From NCBI GenBank assembly GCA_018821435.1, contig JAHJME010000021.1:62001-126000 (forward strand): a stretch of DNA of 64,000 bases. Reading direction: 5' to 3'. How positions within the stretch are numbered: position 1 is the first letter of the stretch; every line of letters starts with the position of its first letter. Source of the stretch: Alphaproteobacteria bacterium (GTDB lineage Bacteria; Pseudomonadota; Alphaproteobacteria; Caulobacterales; Caulobacteraceae). A program made the translations under genes and the position numbers. This document shows positions 15,492 through 24,976 of this stretch, piece by piece. Below the pieces are notes generated by a model, which was not told where the DNA came from, made no database searches, and saw only the letters and a list, made by a program, of their open reading frames with translations.

Positions 15492-17899
15492 TTGGGGCCC
15501 GGACCGATCGGCTTCGGTGTCGCCGGATAGGTCTGCAGGCTGTCGGGCATGACCTTCAGGTCGTTGTCCTTCAGCTTGCTCTCACTCTCGTCGTCGGGCT
15601 TCGCCAGCTTGAGCACGCGCGGGACGCCCGCGCCTTCATAGATATTGTTGTCCCGATCCGCGTCGGCGGTCTCCCAAAGCGGATCCAGTTCGGCGCGCTT
15701 CAGCGTCTTCGCGCTTACATATTGCCACGTGACCTGCTCGGCATTCTTGCGCCAGATCTCGGCTGGGATGCGGATCGTCTCGGTGCTGCCGTCGGCAAAG
15801 TCCATCTTGAGGATCACCGGCATCACCAGGCCGCCTAGGTTGCGGAACTTGAAGCGGTAGAAGGTGTCCGTCTGGTTCCGCGCCACGCGTTCCTCGGGCG
15901 TCAGGTCTTCGTTGGCGGTCTTGGCCTTCTTGCGCTGGGCTTCCGTGGCGTCGTCTCGGTTGATGGTCTCATAGTAGTCGCGGACGGCGGGGTCGCGCTC
16001 GACGACCGTGGTCGCGGTATTGCGGCTGGCGGTCAGGCTGGGCGGCTCGGCGGCAGTCTTCTCGCGGCGCATCTTGCCCGCGGCGTCGGCGTCCGCCGGC
16101 TCCAGGCGGCCCGCGGTCACACCCTCCAGGGCGATGTCCACATGGTCGGTGGAATAGAACCAGCCGCGCCAGAACCAGTCGAGGTCGACGCCGCTGCTCT
16201 CCTCCATGGTGCGGAAGAAGTCGTAAGGGGTCGGCCCCTTGAACCGCCAGCGCGTGGCGTAGTCCTTGAACGCCTTGTCGAACAGGTCGCGACCCAGGAC
16301 CGTCTCGCGCAGGATCACCAGGGCCACCGCCGGCTTGTGATAGCTGTTCGATCCGAACTGCAGCAGCGAGTCCGATTGGGTCATCACCGGAACCTGGTTC
16401 TGGCTGACCATGTACTCGACGACGTCCTTGGGCTCGCCGCGGCGGCTTGGGAAGTCCTTGGACCAGCGCTTCTCGGCCTGGAACTGCAGGAAGCTGTTCA
16501 GCCCCTCGTCCATCCAGGTCCACTGGCGCTCGTCGCTGTTCACGACCATCGGGAAGTAGGTGTGTCCGATCTCGTGGATCACCACGCCGATCAGCCCGGC
16601 CTTGGTCCGCTCGGAATAGGTCAGGTCGCCGGTCTTCGGGTCCTTCGTCGGGCGCGGCCCGTTGAAGGTCATCATCGGATATTCCATCCCGCCCGTGATG
16701 CCGTTGATCGATTGGGCTTTCGGGTACGGATAGGGGAAGGCGAAGTCGTTGTAGGTGTGCAGCGTGTGGGCGATGGCCTTGGTCGACCAGGCGTCCCAGA
16801 GCGGCCGCGCCTCCTTGGGGTAGAAGCTCATGGCCATCACCAGCGGTTGCTCGGCGCTGTCCTGCTTCACGCCCAGCGCGTCCCAGACGAACTTGCGGCT
16901 CGAGGCCCAGGCGAAGTCGCGCACGTTGCTGGCGCGGAACACCCAGGTCTTCTCACCCGTGGGCTTGCGGCCTTCCGCGGCCAGGGCCTCTGGAGGCGTG
17001 ACGATATAGACAGGCTCTTTGGACGTCCGCGCCTGCTCCAGGCGCTGGCGCTGGGCGACGGTCAGGACCGCGCCTGGGTTGGTCAGGTCGCCGGTCGAGG
17101 CGACCACGTGGTCGTTCGGAACGGTCAGTGCGACCTCGTAGTCGCCGAATTCCAGCGTGAACTCGCCCGATCCCAGGAAGGCCTTGTTGTGCCAGCCTTC
17201 GTAGTCCGTGTAGCGCGCCAGCCTGGGGAACCACTGCGCGCCCAGGAAGGTGCAGTTGCCGTCCTCGCCGGGCTTGGTGAAGCACTCGTAGCCGTCGCGC
17301 CCGCCGATGACCTTGTTCTCGATCATCGGATACGACCACTCGACCACCAGGGTCGTCGTCCCGCCGGACGCCAGGGTCTGGGCCAGGTCCACGCGCATAA
17401 GGCTGTCGACCACCGTATGGGGAATCTTGCGGCCGCCCGCGTCCGTCACCGAGATCAGGCGAAAGCCGCCTTCCCAGTCCTTGTACCGCTGCACGCGGCG
17501 GAGCGCGGCCAGGCTGATCTCACTCCCCGAGCCCACCGTGGCGGTCCGCTCGGCGATGCTGTCGCGCTTGAAGACGTTCTGGTCGAGCAGAAGCCACAGA
17601 TAGGTCAGGCGGTCAGGCGAGTTGTTCTTGTAGGTGATCGTCGCCTTGCCGGTGACCGTCCTGGTCGGCTCGTCCAGGCGCGCCTGGATCTTGTAGTCGA
17701 CCTTCTGCTGCCAGTAGCGATAACCGGGCGCGCCGCTGGCCGAACGATAGTCGTTCGGCGTCGGCCATTCCTCGCCCTCGAGCTGGCGGAACGCATCCTT
17801 GAAGGGCGCCTTGGTCTGGGTCACGGGATCGGCGACAGCGGCGGACGACACCACCAGGGCGGCCAAGCCCACGCCCAACAGCACCAACAACCGCTTCAT
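15488..17899 (-). CDS. M1 family zinc metallopeptidase
   Basis: An 803-residue exported aminopeptidase-like protein. Signal peptide MKRLLVLLGVGLAALVVSS, with cleavage near AVAD. The gluzincin zinc site is complete: HEIGH at residues 442-446 and Glu465 in MDEGLNSF, 18 residues later as expected. The exopeptidase motif (GAMEN in well-studied members) appears as GGMEY at 403-407. An N-terminal beta domain precedes the catalytic domain, and about 180 residues follow with a charged segment (DDATEAQRKKAKTANED). It would trim peptides in the periplasm. It is coupled to a DUF6702 gene downstream. Confidence 0.92.
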   Translation of the reverse strand: MKRLLVLLGVGLAALVVSSAAVADPVTQTKAPFKDAFRQLEGEEWPTPNDYRSASGAPGYRYWQQKVDYKIQARLDEPTRTVTGKATITYKNNSPDRLTYLWLLLDQNVFKRDSIAERTATVGSGSEISLAALRRVQRYKDWEGGFRLISVTDAGGRKIPHTVVDSLMRVDLAQTLASGGTTTLVVEWSYPMIENKVIGGRDGYECFTKPGEDGNCTFLGAQWFPRLARYTDYEGWHNKAFLGSGEFTLEFGDYEVALTVPNDHVVASTGDLTNPGAVLTVAQRQRLEQARTSKEPVYIVTPPEALAAEGRKPTGEKTWVFRASNVRDFAWASSRKFVWDALGVKQDSAEQPLVMAMSFYPKEARPLWDAWSTKAIAHTLHTYNDFAFPYPYPKAQSINGITGGMEYPMMTFNGPRPTKDPKTGDLTYSERTKAGLIGVVIHEIGHTYFPMVVNSDERQWTWMDEGLNSFLQFQAEKRWSKDFPSRRGEPKDVVEYMVSQNQVPVMTQSDSLLQFGSNSYHKPAVALVILRETVLGRDLFDKAFKDYATRWRFKGPTPYDFFRTMEESSGVDLDWFWRGWFYSTDHVDIALEGVTAGRLEPADADAAGKMRREKTAAEPPSLTASRNTATTVVERDPAVRDYYETINRDDATEAQRKKAKTANEDLTPEERVARNQTDTFYRFKFRNLGGLVMPVILKMDFADGSTETIRIPAEIWRKNAEQVTWQYVSAKTLKRAELDPLWETADADRDNNIYEGAGVPRVLKLAKPDDESESKLKDNDLKVMPDSLQTYPATPKPIGPGPK

Positions 17900-18007
17900 C
17901 GCCCGCCCTATGCCCGCAAACCCTTGGCGTGATCAGGCAAATCGGCGGGGTTGGCAAGGCGTCGGGAGGCGAGCGGTGTCGCGCGCGGCGACATTGCTCG
18001 CTGGCGG

Positions 18008-18169
18008 CTAGAACAGGCCGGCGCGCTGCCCGATCACGACGATGGCGATCACGATGGCCACCACCTGGAGGATCCAGTTGAGGGGCGACGGGATGGGCAT
18101 CTTCTGGATGGCGTAGAGCGCCAGGGACAGAAGGACGACGACGACCAGGATCAGGATCAGAATGGACAT
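18008..18169 (-). CDS. Small two-helix membrane protein
   Basis: A 53-residue open frame found by eye. It starts MSILILILVVVVLLSLALY, has a short polar turn with KMPIPSPLNWI, then a second hydrophobic helix VVAIVIAIVVIG and ends RAGLF. Two transmembrane segments joined by a proline-containing loop with N-W resemble the small Thivi_2564-type membrane proteins. The call rests on protein-like composition and this resemblance. No clear SD is visible. Function unknown. Confidence 0.6.
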   Translation of the reverse strand: MSILILILVVVVLLSLALYAIQKMPIPSPLNWILQVVAIVIAIVVIGQRAGLF

Positions 18170-18208
18170 GCGGCCCTAACCTCCACCGTGGGAGAAGGTT
18201 CCCGCGCC

Positions 18209-19000
18209 TTAGCCAAACCCCGGCGCGAAGCGGATGTTGTCGCGCTCCAGGCCCTTCAGCACCACGTCGACCCCGCCGGACTTGATCATCCATTCCAGCC
18301 GGTGGTCGCGATACTCGCGTTTGAACAGGCCCTTCTCCACCAGCTCGGCGACGTTGGGCATGGCCGAGGCGCGGGCCGCGGTCATGGATTCCTCGGTCGT
18401 CTTGGCCACCGAGGGCCGCGTGTTCGCCCGCGCCAGCCAGGCCGCCAGCCGCGAGCCCTCCGGCGGCGGATGGCCGTGGCCGATGGAGCCGTTCAGATAG
18501 GGGGCGACGCTGAGATCGCCCCAGCCGAAGCTCTCGCCGTTGAACCAATCGCGGTCGCCCAACTGCGTCTCCAGCCAGGCGTAGAACCCCTCCGTCTGCT
18601 GGCGCGCGGCGGCCGTCAGCGCCTCGGCCTGCTCGCCCTTGGCGCGGCCGAACCAGCGGATCTCCGAGAGGCCCCAATTTATCGCCTCGAAGTGGGTGTC
18701 CATCACCTCTTCCAGCATCCGCACCCGCGCCCGCTCGGCGGGCCGCGCCGGGCGCATCGGCCGGTCGGGATAGGCGTCGTCCAGGTACTCCAGGATGATC
18801 GTCGAATCGAAGACGCGGACCTCGCCGTCGATCAGCGCCGGCACCTCGGCGCGCGGGCTGAACGCCAGGAAGTCGGCCGCGGCGCCGCCCGGCCCCATGC
18901 CGCCGGGCTGCTGGACCTCGAACGCCAGGCCCTTCTCGCGCAGCGCGATCTTGACCTTCTGGGCATAGGGCGAGAGCGGGTGTTCGTAGACCGTGATCAT
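18209..19000 (-). CDS. Glutathione S-transferase family protein
   Basis: A 263-residue GST. The N-terminal thioredoxin fold (MITVYEHPLSPYAQKVKIAL) has Ser in LSPYAQK as the likely glutathione-activating residue, then AEVPALIDG with the cis-Pro and FDSTIILEYL. The helical domain follows, with DLSVAPYLNGS. ATG 19000 overlaps the stop of the upstream GST (ATGA). The open frame runs further upstream, but the GST fold starts at this ATG. It is the last gene of a minus-strand series of hydrolase, crotonase and two GSTs. Confidence 0.87.
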   Translation of the reverse strand: MITVYEHPLSPYAQKVKIALREKGLAFEVQQPGGMGPGGAAADFLAFSPRAEVPALIDGEVRVFDSTIILEYLDDAYPDRPMRPARPAERARVRMLEEVMDTHFEAINWGLSEIRWFGRAKGEQAEALTAAARQQTEGFYAWLETQLGDRDWFNGESFGWGDLSVAPYLNGSIGHGHPPPEGSRLAAWLARANTRPSVAKTTEESMTAARASAMPNVAELVEKGLFKREYRDHRLEWMIKSGGVDVVLKGLERDNIRFAPGFG

Positions 19001-19632
19001 GACGATAGCGCCTCCGCCAAATCCATCTTCTGAGCGACCTTTGCGGCCACGAACGCGGGTCGCACTTTGAGCCGCTGCCAATAGGCCTTGATCGCCGGCG
19101 AGAATGTCTCGTCCAGCTTGAGTTGGTGCGCGAGCAGCAGCGCATAACCCACTGAAATATCAGCCGCCGTGAACCGGCCGGCGCACAACCAGTCGCCCTG
19201 CGCCAGCGCCCGGTCCACATGGCGCAGCCGGCTCAGGAACCACTTGGCGTAGTCGTCGGCGACCACCTCGGCCTTGCCCGGCTCGAACTGCCGGTAGCGC
19301 AGCACCAGGGTCTGCGGAAACGTCAGCGTCGCCTCCCCGAAATGCAGCCAGTTCACCCACGCCCCATAGGCCGGATCGTCCACCGGCACGGCCAGATCGT
19401 TGGGGCCGTAGCGGGTGACCAGGTACTGCACGATTCCCGCGCTCTCGGTCATGAAGGTCGGGCCGTCCTTCATCGCCGGGATGGTCCCCAGCGGATTGAT
19501 CTGCAGGTACGCCGGCTCCCGAACCCGAGGCGGGAACGGCAGCAGATGCAGCTCGTACGGGAGGCCAAGTTCCTCCAGCGCCCACAAGGGCCGGAACGAG
19601 CGCGCGTCAGGGCAGTGCCAAAGCTCGATCAT
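18997..19632 (-). CDS. Glutathione S-transferase family protein
   Basis: A 211-residue GST of normal length. The N-terminal domain starts MIELWHCPDARSFRPLWALEE, with Ser in ARSFRP as the candidate glutathione contact, then LGTIPAMKDG with cis-Pro and MTESAGIVQYL. The helical domain ends with FTAADISVGYAL, the usual N-capping motif of helix 6 in GSTs. It follows the crotonase gene by 2 bases and overlaps the next GST by 4. Two unlike GSTs in tandem suggest detoxification or a glutathione-dependent step in one pathway. The substrate is unknown. Confidence 0.87.
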   Translation of the reverse strand: MIELWHCPDARSFRPLWALEELGLPYELHLLPFPPRVREPAYLQINPLGTIPAMKDGPTFMTESAGIVQYLVTRYGPNDLAVPVDDPAYGAWVNWLHFGEATLTFPQTLVLRYRQFEPGKAEVVADDYAKWFLSRLRHVDRALAQGDWLCAGRFTAADISVGYALLLAHQLKLDETFSPAIKAYWQRLKVRPAFVAAKVAQKMDLAEALSS

Positions 19633-19634
19633 CC

Positions 19635-20432
19635 TCAACCGTCCCGCCGCGCATAATTCGGTTTGCGCTTCTCGAGGAACGCCTGAACGCCCTCCTGGAA
19701 GTCGCCGTCCGAGCTGGCCAGGATCTGGTTGCGGTCCTCCATGGCGATGGCGGCTTCCAGCCCCTGGGCGTCGATGGCGTGGTTCAGCGCCTCCTTGGTC
19801 AGACGCAGGCCCAGCGGCGTGGCGTGCAGCATGTCGTCGACGAAGCCCTGGGCCTCGCCGGCCATCTGGTCCTGCTCGACCACCCGGCTGACCAGCCCGA
19901 GCTGATAGGCCCGCTCGGCGGTGATGAACCGGCCTGTCAGCATATACTCGGCCGCCACGGACGAGCCGACCATGCGCGGCAGGAAGTAGCTCACCCCGAT
20001 ATCGCAAGCCGACAGGCCGATGCGGATGAAGGCGGCGTTCATTCGCACATCCGGCGTCGCGATCCGCACGTCGGACGCCAGCGCCAGGGCGAAACCACCC
20101 CCGGCCGCTGCGCCATTCACGCAGGCGATGATGGGCTGGGGACAGCGCCGCATGGCGATGACGATCTCGCTGATCTCCCGCTGGCGCGTCAGCCCCGCGC
20201 CGATGGAGCGCTGGCCTTGCGGGTCGCCCCGCTCCTTCAGGTCCAGCCCGGCGCAGAACGCCTTGCCCGCCCCCTGCAGCACCACCACGCGCACGTCGCG
20301 ACGCCAGTAGAGGCCGACGAAGAACTCCCGCAGTTCGGTCACCAGGTTGCGGCTGAGCGCATTCAGCCGTTCGGGCCGGTTCATGGTCGCCCAGACGACG
20401 TCGCCGTCCTGACGCAGTTCGAGATCGGCCAT
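19635..20432 (-). CDS. Enoyl-CoA hydratase/isomerase family protein
   Basis: A 265-residue crotonase. Start ATG 20432 (MADLELRQDGDVVWATMNRP) is chosen because the first crotonase strand begins there; the open frame extends further without homology. Oxyanion motifs are AFCAGLDLKE and NGAAAGGGFALALASD. At the two catalytic Glu positions of enoyl-CoA hydratase the sequence has Ala (FALAL) and a neutral residue (NAAFIRIGL), with Asp in SACDIG. This arrangement is more common in isomerase-type or uncharacterised crotonases. It sits between an epoxide-hydrolase-like gene and two GSTs with near-zero spacing. Confidence 0.85.
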   Translation of the reverse strand: MADLELRQDGDVVWATMNRPERLNALSRNLVTELREFFVGLYWRRDVRVVVLQGAGKAFCAGLDLKERGDPQGQRSIGAGLTRQREISEIVIAMRRCPQPIIACVNGAAAGGGFALALASDVRIATPDVRMNAAFIRIGLSACDIGVSYFLPRMVGSSVAAEYMLTGRFITAERAYQLGLVSRVVEQDQMAGEAQGFVDDMLHATPLGLRLTKEALNHAIDAQGLEAAIAMEDRNQILASSDGDFQEGVQAFLEKRKPNYARRDG

Positions 20433-20434
20433 GC

Positions 20435-21400
20435 TCAGAGCCCCTTCAGCCAGTCGAGCAGGATGGCGGTGACCTCGGCGGGCCGCTCCTGCTGGGTCCA
20501 GTGCCCGACGCCGGGCAGGATGTGCGCGCTGCGCAGGTCGGTGACGTGCCCCCGCATCAGCGCCGCCGGATCGGGGATGCGGCCGAAGCCGTTGAACGCC
20601 GGATCGCGGTCGCCGCCGATCAGCAGGCTGGGCTGTTCGATCTTGCGGTCCTTGAACGCCTGCAGCCATTCGAAGTCGCGTTCGTGGTTCCGGTAGCGGC
20701 TGATCGGCCCGAAGAAGCCGGAGCCCTCGAACTCGGCCACGTAGTAGTCGAGGTCCTCAGGCGTCAGCCAGGCGGGGAACACCTCGGGATCGACCATGCC
20801 CTCCAGCATGCTCGCGCCGTGTTTCTTCACCGGCCAGGACCCGTCCGGCGCCTCGCCGGCGATACCGTAGTAGAACTTGCGCAGGAAATCGCGGACGTCA
20901 CCCTCGGCCTCGGCCTCCGGGGGCCCGACGTCCTGGAACCAGGCCTGGTAGAAGAAGTGGCCCTTGCTGGTGAACAGCTCGGTGAAGATCTCCGTGAACG
21001 GCCGGTGCGGCACGCCGGTGTACGGCACCGAAAGACCCGCCACCGCCGAGATCACGTCCGGCCGGGTCAGCGCGGTGTTCCAGACGATCGGCGCGCCCCA
21101 GTCGTGCCCCATCAGGATCGCTTTGCCCCCCGGCGCCAGCCCCTCGGCGACCCCGGCCACGTCGCCGGTCAGCTCCTGCATGGAATAGGCCGCCACGTCC
21201 TTGGGCTTGTCGGAACCCCCGTAGCCGCGCACGTCCAGGGCCACGACCTGGTAGCCCGCCTTCGCCACCGGCCCGATCTGGTGACGCCACGAGTACCAGC
21301 TCTCGGGGAAGCCGTGGACCATGATCACCAGCGGCCCCTCGCCCTCCACGGCGGCGCGCAGCTTGGCGCGTCCGGTGTCGATGGTGCGGAATTCCGGCAT
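20435..21400 (-). CDS. Epoxide hydrolase-like alpha/beta hydrolase
   Basis: A 321-residue alpha/beta hydrolase with features of soluble epoxide hydrolases. The oxyanion segment is HGFPESWYSWRHQ, the nucleophile elbow is GHDWG with Asp100 instead of Ser, an acid lies in GGDRDPAF, and the final His is in GVGHWTQQE. A cap domain with tyrosines (LDYYVAEFEGSGF) lies in between. An Asp nucleophile with HGFPESW supports epoxide (or haloalkane) hydrolysis rather than ester hydrolysis. SD GAGGGA precedes ATG 21400. First gene of the series ending at 18209. Confidence 0.86.
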   Translation of the reverse strand: MPEFRTIDTGRAKLRAAVEGEGPLVIMVHGFPESWYSWRHQIGPVAKAGYQVVALDVRGYGGSDKPKDVAAYSMQELTGDVAGVAEGLAPGGKAILMGHDWGAPIVWNTALTRPDVISAVAGLSVPYTGVPHRPFTEIFTELFTSKGHFFYQAWFQDVGPPEAEAEGDVRDFLRKFYYGIAGEAPDGSWPVKKHGASMLEGMVDPEVFPAWLTPEDLDYYVAEFEGSGFFGPISRYRNHERDFEWLQAFKDRKIEQPSLLIGGDRDPAFNGFGRIPDPAALMRGHVTDLRSAHILPGVGHWTQQERPAEVTAILLDWLKGL

Positions 21401-21523
21401 GCGTTCCCTCGTCTCTTGTTGGGGCGCATGTTCGCCTCCGTTTCCCCGCTGGCAAGTCTGACCGTGCGTCACCGTTGACCGGACTTCCAAGCGTGCAAGC
21501 ATACGGAAAAGGGAGGAGCGCCC

Positions 21524-22336
21524 ATGGTCTCGCTGACCGAGAAGAGCGCCGGCTTCGAACACGTCCGATGCACGCTTGAGGCTCACGTCGCCACCGTCGT
21601 GCTGGACCGGCCGCACCGGCGAAACGCCCTCAACTATGCGGCTTACGATGAGCTGGAGCAGGCCCTGCGCCTGAGCGCCGCCGACGACGAGGTGCGCTGC
21701 GTCATCGTCACCGGCGCCGACCCCGCCTTTTGCTCCGGCGACGACGTCGGCGAGATCATGGCCGGACCCAAGCCGGTCTCGAAACGCAGCCTCCCTGTCA
21801 CCTATCAAGCGACGCCGGCCGCCATCGCGGCGTTGGAGTGCGACAAGCCGGTGATCGCCGCCATCAACGGCGCCGCCGTCGGCTGGGGCATGGAGCTGGC
21901 CCTTTTCGCCGACATCCGCATCGCCTCGGAGAAGGCCAGGTTCGGCGAGCTGTTCGTCAAGCGCGGCCTGGTCTGCGACGTCGGCGGCTTCTACCGCCTG
22001 CCCGCCATCGTCGGTCCGGCCAAGGCCGCCGAGCTGCTGTTCACCGGCGACATCTTCGACGCCGCCGAGGCCCTGCGGATCGGCCTCGTCACCCAGGTCA
22101 CCGCCCACGACGACCTCATGCCCCAGGCCCGCGCCATGGCCGCCCGCATCGCCGCCAATCCGCCGCTGGCCGTGCGCCACCTGAAGGCCGGTCTCAGCCG
22201 CTATGCCTATGGCGATCCGCGCGAGATCGGCGCCTGGGCCATCGAGAAGATCCGCCTGCTGATGCAGACCGAGGACCACCGCGAGGGGGTCGCCAGCTTC
22301 CTGGAGAAGCGCGACCCCACATTCCAGGGACGATGA
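21524..22336 (+). CDS. Enoyl-CoA hydratase/isomerase family protein
   Basis: A 270-residue crotonase divergent from the epoxide-hydrolase-like gene. It has the oxyanion motifs [10 protein letters not shown] and [16 protein letters not shown]. Glu is present at both catalytic positions of enoyl-CoA hydratase (MELAL and FGELFVKRG), so true hydratase activity is plausible. SD GGGAGGA lies 7 bases before ATG 21524. It is followed after 4 bases by an SDR gene. A hydratase plus dehydrogenase pair suits beta-oxidation of an unusual acyl-CoA. Confidence 0.88.
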   Translation: MVSLTEKSAGFEHVRCTLEAHVATVVLDRPHRRNALNYAAYDELEQALRLSAADDEVRCVIVTGADPAFCSGDDVGEIMAGPKPVSKRSLPVTYQATPAAIAALECDKPVIAAINGAAVGWGMELALFADIRIASEKARFGELFVKRGLVCDVGGFYRLPAIVGPAKAAELLFTGDIFDAAEALRIGLVTQVTAHDDLMPQARAMAARIAANPPLAVRHLKAGLSRYAYGDPREIGAWAIEKIRLLMQTEDHREGVASFLEKRDPTFQGR

Positions 22337-22340
22337 CCAC

Positions 22341-23111
22341 ATGACCGCCAACAGCCGATCCGTCGCGGGCCTCACCGTCCTCATCACCGGCGCCGCCAGC
22401 GGCATGGGCCGCGCCACCGCCGAGGTGTTCGCCGCCGAGGGCGCCCACGTCGCCTGCACCGACATCGCCTTCGAGAGCGTCCGCGAGGTCGCCGACGACC
22501 TGGTCCACCGCGGCTACAGCGCCGAGGCCTGGGCGCTGGACGTCGCCGACCCCGAGGCGATCAAGACCGTGACCGACGCCGTGGCGGCGCGGTTCGGCGG
22601 CCTGGACGCCCTGGTCAACAACGCCGGCATCTCGGCCTTCTGCCCGATCGACGCCGATCCCTACGACGTCGTCTGGACCCGGGCCTTCTCGATCCTGGTC
22701 ACCGCCCAGCAGCGGCTGATCCGCGCCGCCCTGCCCCATCTGCGCAAGTCGGCCTCGCCGCGCATCGTCAACATCGCCTCGACCGAAGCGTTGGGCGCCA
22801 CCAGCCGCGACAGCCCCTACGCCGCCGCCAAGGCCGCCGTCACCGGCCTGACCCGCGCGCTGGCCGTCGAGCTGGGTCCCGAGGGCGTCACCGTCAACTG
22901 CATCTGCCCCGGCCCGATCCTCACCGGCATGACCGAGAATGTCCCCGACGAGGACAAGCAGACCTACGCGCGCCGCCGCACGGCGCTGCGCCGCTATGGG
23001 CGACCGGAGGAGGTCGCCCACATGACGCTCAGCCTGTGCCTGCCGGCTGCTTCCTACATCACCGGAACCACGATCCCGGTGGATGGCGGCCTGATGGCCC
23101 GCAACGCCTAG
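22341..23111 (+). CDS. SDR family oxidoreductase
   Basis: A 256-residue classical [11 protein letters not shown] is at about residues 16-23, Asp in CTDIA after the second strand suggests NAD(H), NNAG follows DALV, a catalytic Ser lies in NIASTEA, and the YAAAK motif supplies Tyr and Lys. The C-terminus is typical ([14 protein letters not shown]). It lies 4 bases after the crotonase and is probably co-transcribed; it could oxidise the 3-hydroxyacyl product. Its 3' end overlaps the convergent lipoprotein gene by 4 bases. Confidence 0.88.
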   Translation: MTANSRSVAGLTVLITGAASGMGRATAEVFAAEGAHVACTDIAFESVREVADDLVHRGYSAEAWALDVADPEAIKTVTDAVAARFGGLDALVNNAGISAFCPIDADPYDVVWTRAFSILVTAQQRLIRAALPHLRKSASPRIVNIASTEALGATSRDSPYAAAKAAVTGLTRALAVELGPEGVTVNCICPGPILTGMTENVPDEDKQTYARRRTALRRYGRPEEVAHMTLSLCLPAASYITGTTIPVDGGLMARNA

Positions 23112-23620
23112 GTGGCTGGCGCAGCCGGCTTGGCCGGGCCGGTGTCCGACACCACGGCCAGGCTCTGCTTCCAGGCGCCGTCGGGCTGCACCCGGTAGAC
23201 CGTCACCCAGTTGCCGTTCTCGACCACGGCCGCCTTGGTCTTCGGATCGGTGAAGGTGAACGCATAGCCGCTGCGCCACACCGCCATGTCGCCCGAGGCG
23301 GCCACGTCCACCACTGGATTCGACACCTCCAGCTTCACGTTGGGGTCGTTGAGCTGCTGCTTGGTCAGGGCCAGTTCTTCGGCGGGGCCATTGGTGTTCG
23401 GGCCGCCGTGGAACATGCCGACGAAGTTGGGGGCGTCGTGCGACACCGCCTTCTCGGCGTCCCGGGCGTTCACCGCATCGACGACCGCGAACATGTCGGC
23501 CTTCACGTCCGCCTCGATCTTGGCGAGGTCGACGGCGGGCTTGGCCGGCTCGGCCGGCTTGCTGCACGCCGCCAGTGTCAGGGCGATCGCCGCGCAGGCG
23601 GCCAGGGTTGTCTTGGACAT
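23108..23620 (-). CDS. Lipoprotein with SnoaL/DUF4440-like domain
   Basis: A 170-residue predicted lipoprotein. The signal sequence ends in the lipobox LAAC (Cys19), followed by SKPAEPAKP, so it should be anchored to a membrane facing the periplasm. The rest resembles the NTF2-like SnoaL/DUF4440 fold: an N-terminal helix with [16 protein letters not shown], then beta strands including [12 protein letters not shown] and [16 protein letters not shown]. Such domains bind small ligands or are catalytic, but no function can be assigned. Confidence 0.75.
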   Translation of the reverse strand: MSKTTLAACAAIALTLAACSKPAEPAKPAVDLAKIEADVKADMFAVVDAVNARDAEKAVSHDAPNFVGMFHGGPNTNGPAEELALTKQQLNDPNVKLEVSNPVVDVAASGDMAVWRSGYAFTFTDPKTKAAVVENGNWVTVYRVQPDGAWKQSLAVVSDTGPAKPAAPAT

Positions 23621-23800
23621 ATAGAAGCTCCTATCGACCCGCGCGGCGGGTCCGCGAACGTGGGTCTACAAACCGCCGCCAGGTCGCGACATGCCCGCGA
23701 GCCGATGGTTTGCCGATGAATTGCCGATGACGCACGCGCCGCCGTTGACGACGCCGCATCGGCGCGCGAGGCGTGGGATGAACATGAGGGGTTTGTCTTG

Positions 23801-24787
23801 ATGCGCGGACGGCGACGGATGCTGGCGAGCGTTCTGATCCTTGGCGTGCTGTCCGCCGCCAGCGCCCAGGCCCAGGCCTACAAGCCGCCGCGAACCGCCC
23901 TTGGCGCGCCCGACCTGCAAGGTCTGTGGGACACCGACTCCATGACCATCCTGCAGCGACCCAAGGCGTTCAAGGCGCTGGTCGCCACGCCTGACGAAGC
24001 GGCGGCCTACGAGGCCAAGCGGCTGGAACGCTACGCCAAGGTGATCGCCGACGTGGACCCCAATGCGCCCGCCCCACCGGAAGACGGCGTGGAGGATGAC
24101 GACCGGCTGGACAAGCCGCGCGGCCTGGCCCGCGTGCGCGGCGAGATCCGCACCTCCCAGATCGTCAGCACGCCCGATGGCCGCCTGCCCTACACCCCCG
24201 CCGCCAAGGCGGCCGCCGAGAAGGCGCTCGATAACGAGCTGGTCTACGACGACCCGGAGGGCCGCCCCTTCGACGAACGCTGCATCCTGGGCGGCGGCGG
24301 CGGGGTCGCCGCGCCGATCCTGAACCGCGACCACATCCAGATCGTCCAGACCCGCGATCATGTCGTGCTGGCCGGCGAGCAGAACCACGAGGTCCGCATC
24401 GTCCGGATGGGCGACCGTCGCCACCTGCCGGCGTCCGTCCGACCCTGGATGGGCGATCCCGTCGGCTGGTGGGAGGGCGACACCCTGGTGGTCGAGACGA
24501 CCAACCTGAACCCCAGCGACCACTGGCGCTGGAACGCCGGCGAATGGATCATGCTCACCACAAGCGCGAAGATCGTCGAGCGCTTCGCGCGGACCGGGCC
24601 GGACGAGATCCTCTACAGCTACGAGGTCGACGACCCCGGCGCCTACACCCAGGCCTGGCGCGCCGAGACGGCGTTCCACGCCAGCGCCGCCCGCGTGTTC
24701 GAATATGCCTGCCACGAAGGCAACTACGCGCTCGCCAACATCCTCGCCGGCGGCCGGCAAGCCGACCGCGACGCGGCAAAGAAGTAG
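23801..24787 (+). CDS. Exported protein of unknown function
   Basis: A 328-residue protein with a signal peptide (MRGRRRMLASVLILGVLSAASAQAQA). The mature part starts with PPRTALGAPDLQGLWD and has RLPYTPAAKAAAEKA, FDERCILGG, IVQTRDHVVLAGEQNHEVRIVRMG and VGWWEGDTLVVETTN. This set of short motifs is typical of a large family of secreted proteins of unknown function, abundant in Caulobacterales, sphingomonads and acidobacteria. ATG 23801 is preferred to TTG 23798. It stands alone and is followed by a repeat element. Confidence 0.75.
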   Translation: MRGRRRMLASVLILGVLSAASAQAQAYKPPRTALGAPDLQGLWDTDSMTILQRPKAFKALVATPDEAAAYEAKRLERYAKVIADVDPNAPAPPEDGVEDDDRLDKPRGLARVRGEIRTSQIVSTPDGRLPYTPAAKAAAEKALDNELVYDDPEGRPFDERCILGGGGGVAAPILNRDHIQIVQTRDHVVLAGEQNHEVRIVRMGDRRHLPASVRPWMGDPVGWWEGDTLVVETTNLNPSDHWRWNAGEWIMLTTSAKIVERFARTGPDEILYSYEVDDPGAYTQAWRAETAFHASAARVFEYACHEGNYALANILAGGRQADRDAAKK

Positions 24788-24802
24788 GGCGGCCAACGGC
24801 GC

Positions 24803-24966
24803 CCTTCTCCCCTTGCGGGAGAAGGTGGCTTGCGAAGCAAGTCGGATGAGGGGTCGCGCTCCCTGATCCGCCGCTGAGCGCGCCGCAGCTGCCGTTGCGG
24901 TTGAAGGCGCCCGACAACCCCTCATCCGTCGGCTACGCCGACACCTTCTCCCACAGGGGGAGAAGG
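24803..24966. repeat. REP-like inverted repeat element with hairpin ends
   Basis: The two ends of this intergenic stretch are related as inverted copies: CCTTCTCCC with its own hairpin, then a GGTG and GGATGAGGGG block (24803-24854), and the reverse complement of the same blocks at 24917-24966. Each end carries a 23-base hairpin with CCTTCTCCC and GGGAGAAGG arms around a 5-base loop (24803-24825 and 24944-24966). A third copy of the 23-base hairpin lies at 46576-46598. The hairpins may also terminate transcription from both flanking genes. Confidence 0.75.
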
Positions 24967-24976
24967 ACGACGGATC

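Noticed and set aside
20435..22465. Very long minus-strand frames running upstream of the hydrolase, crotonase, GST and ppc genes
   Set aside because: The extra N-terminal parts are antisense to or out of frame with real neighbouring genes and show only Arg/Gly/Ala-rich shadow composition; family N-termini mark the true starts.
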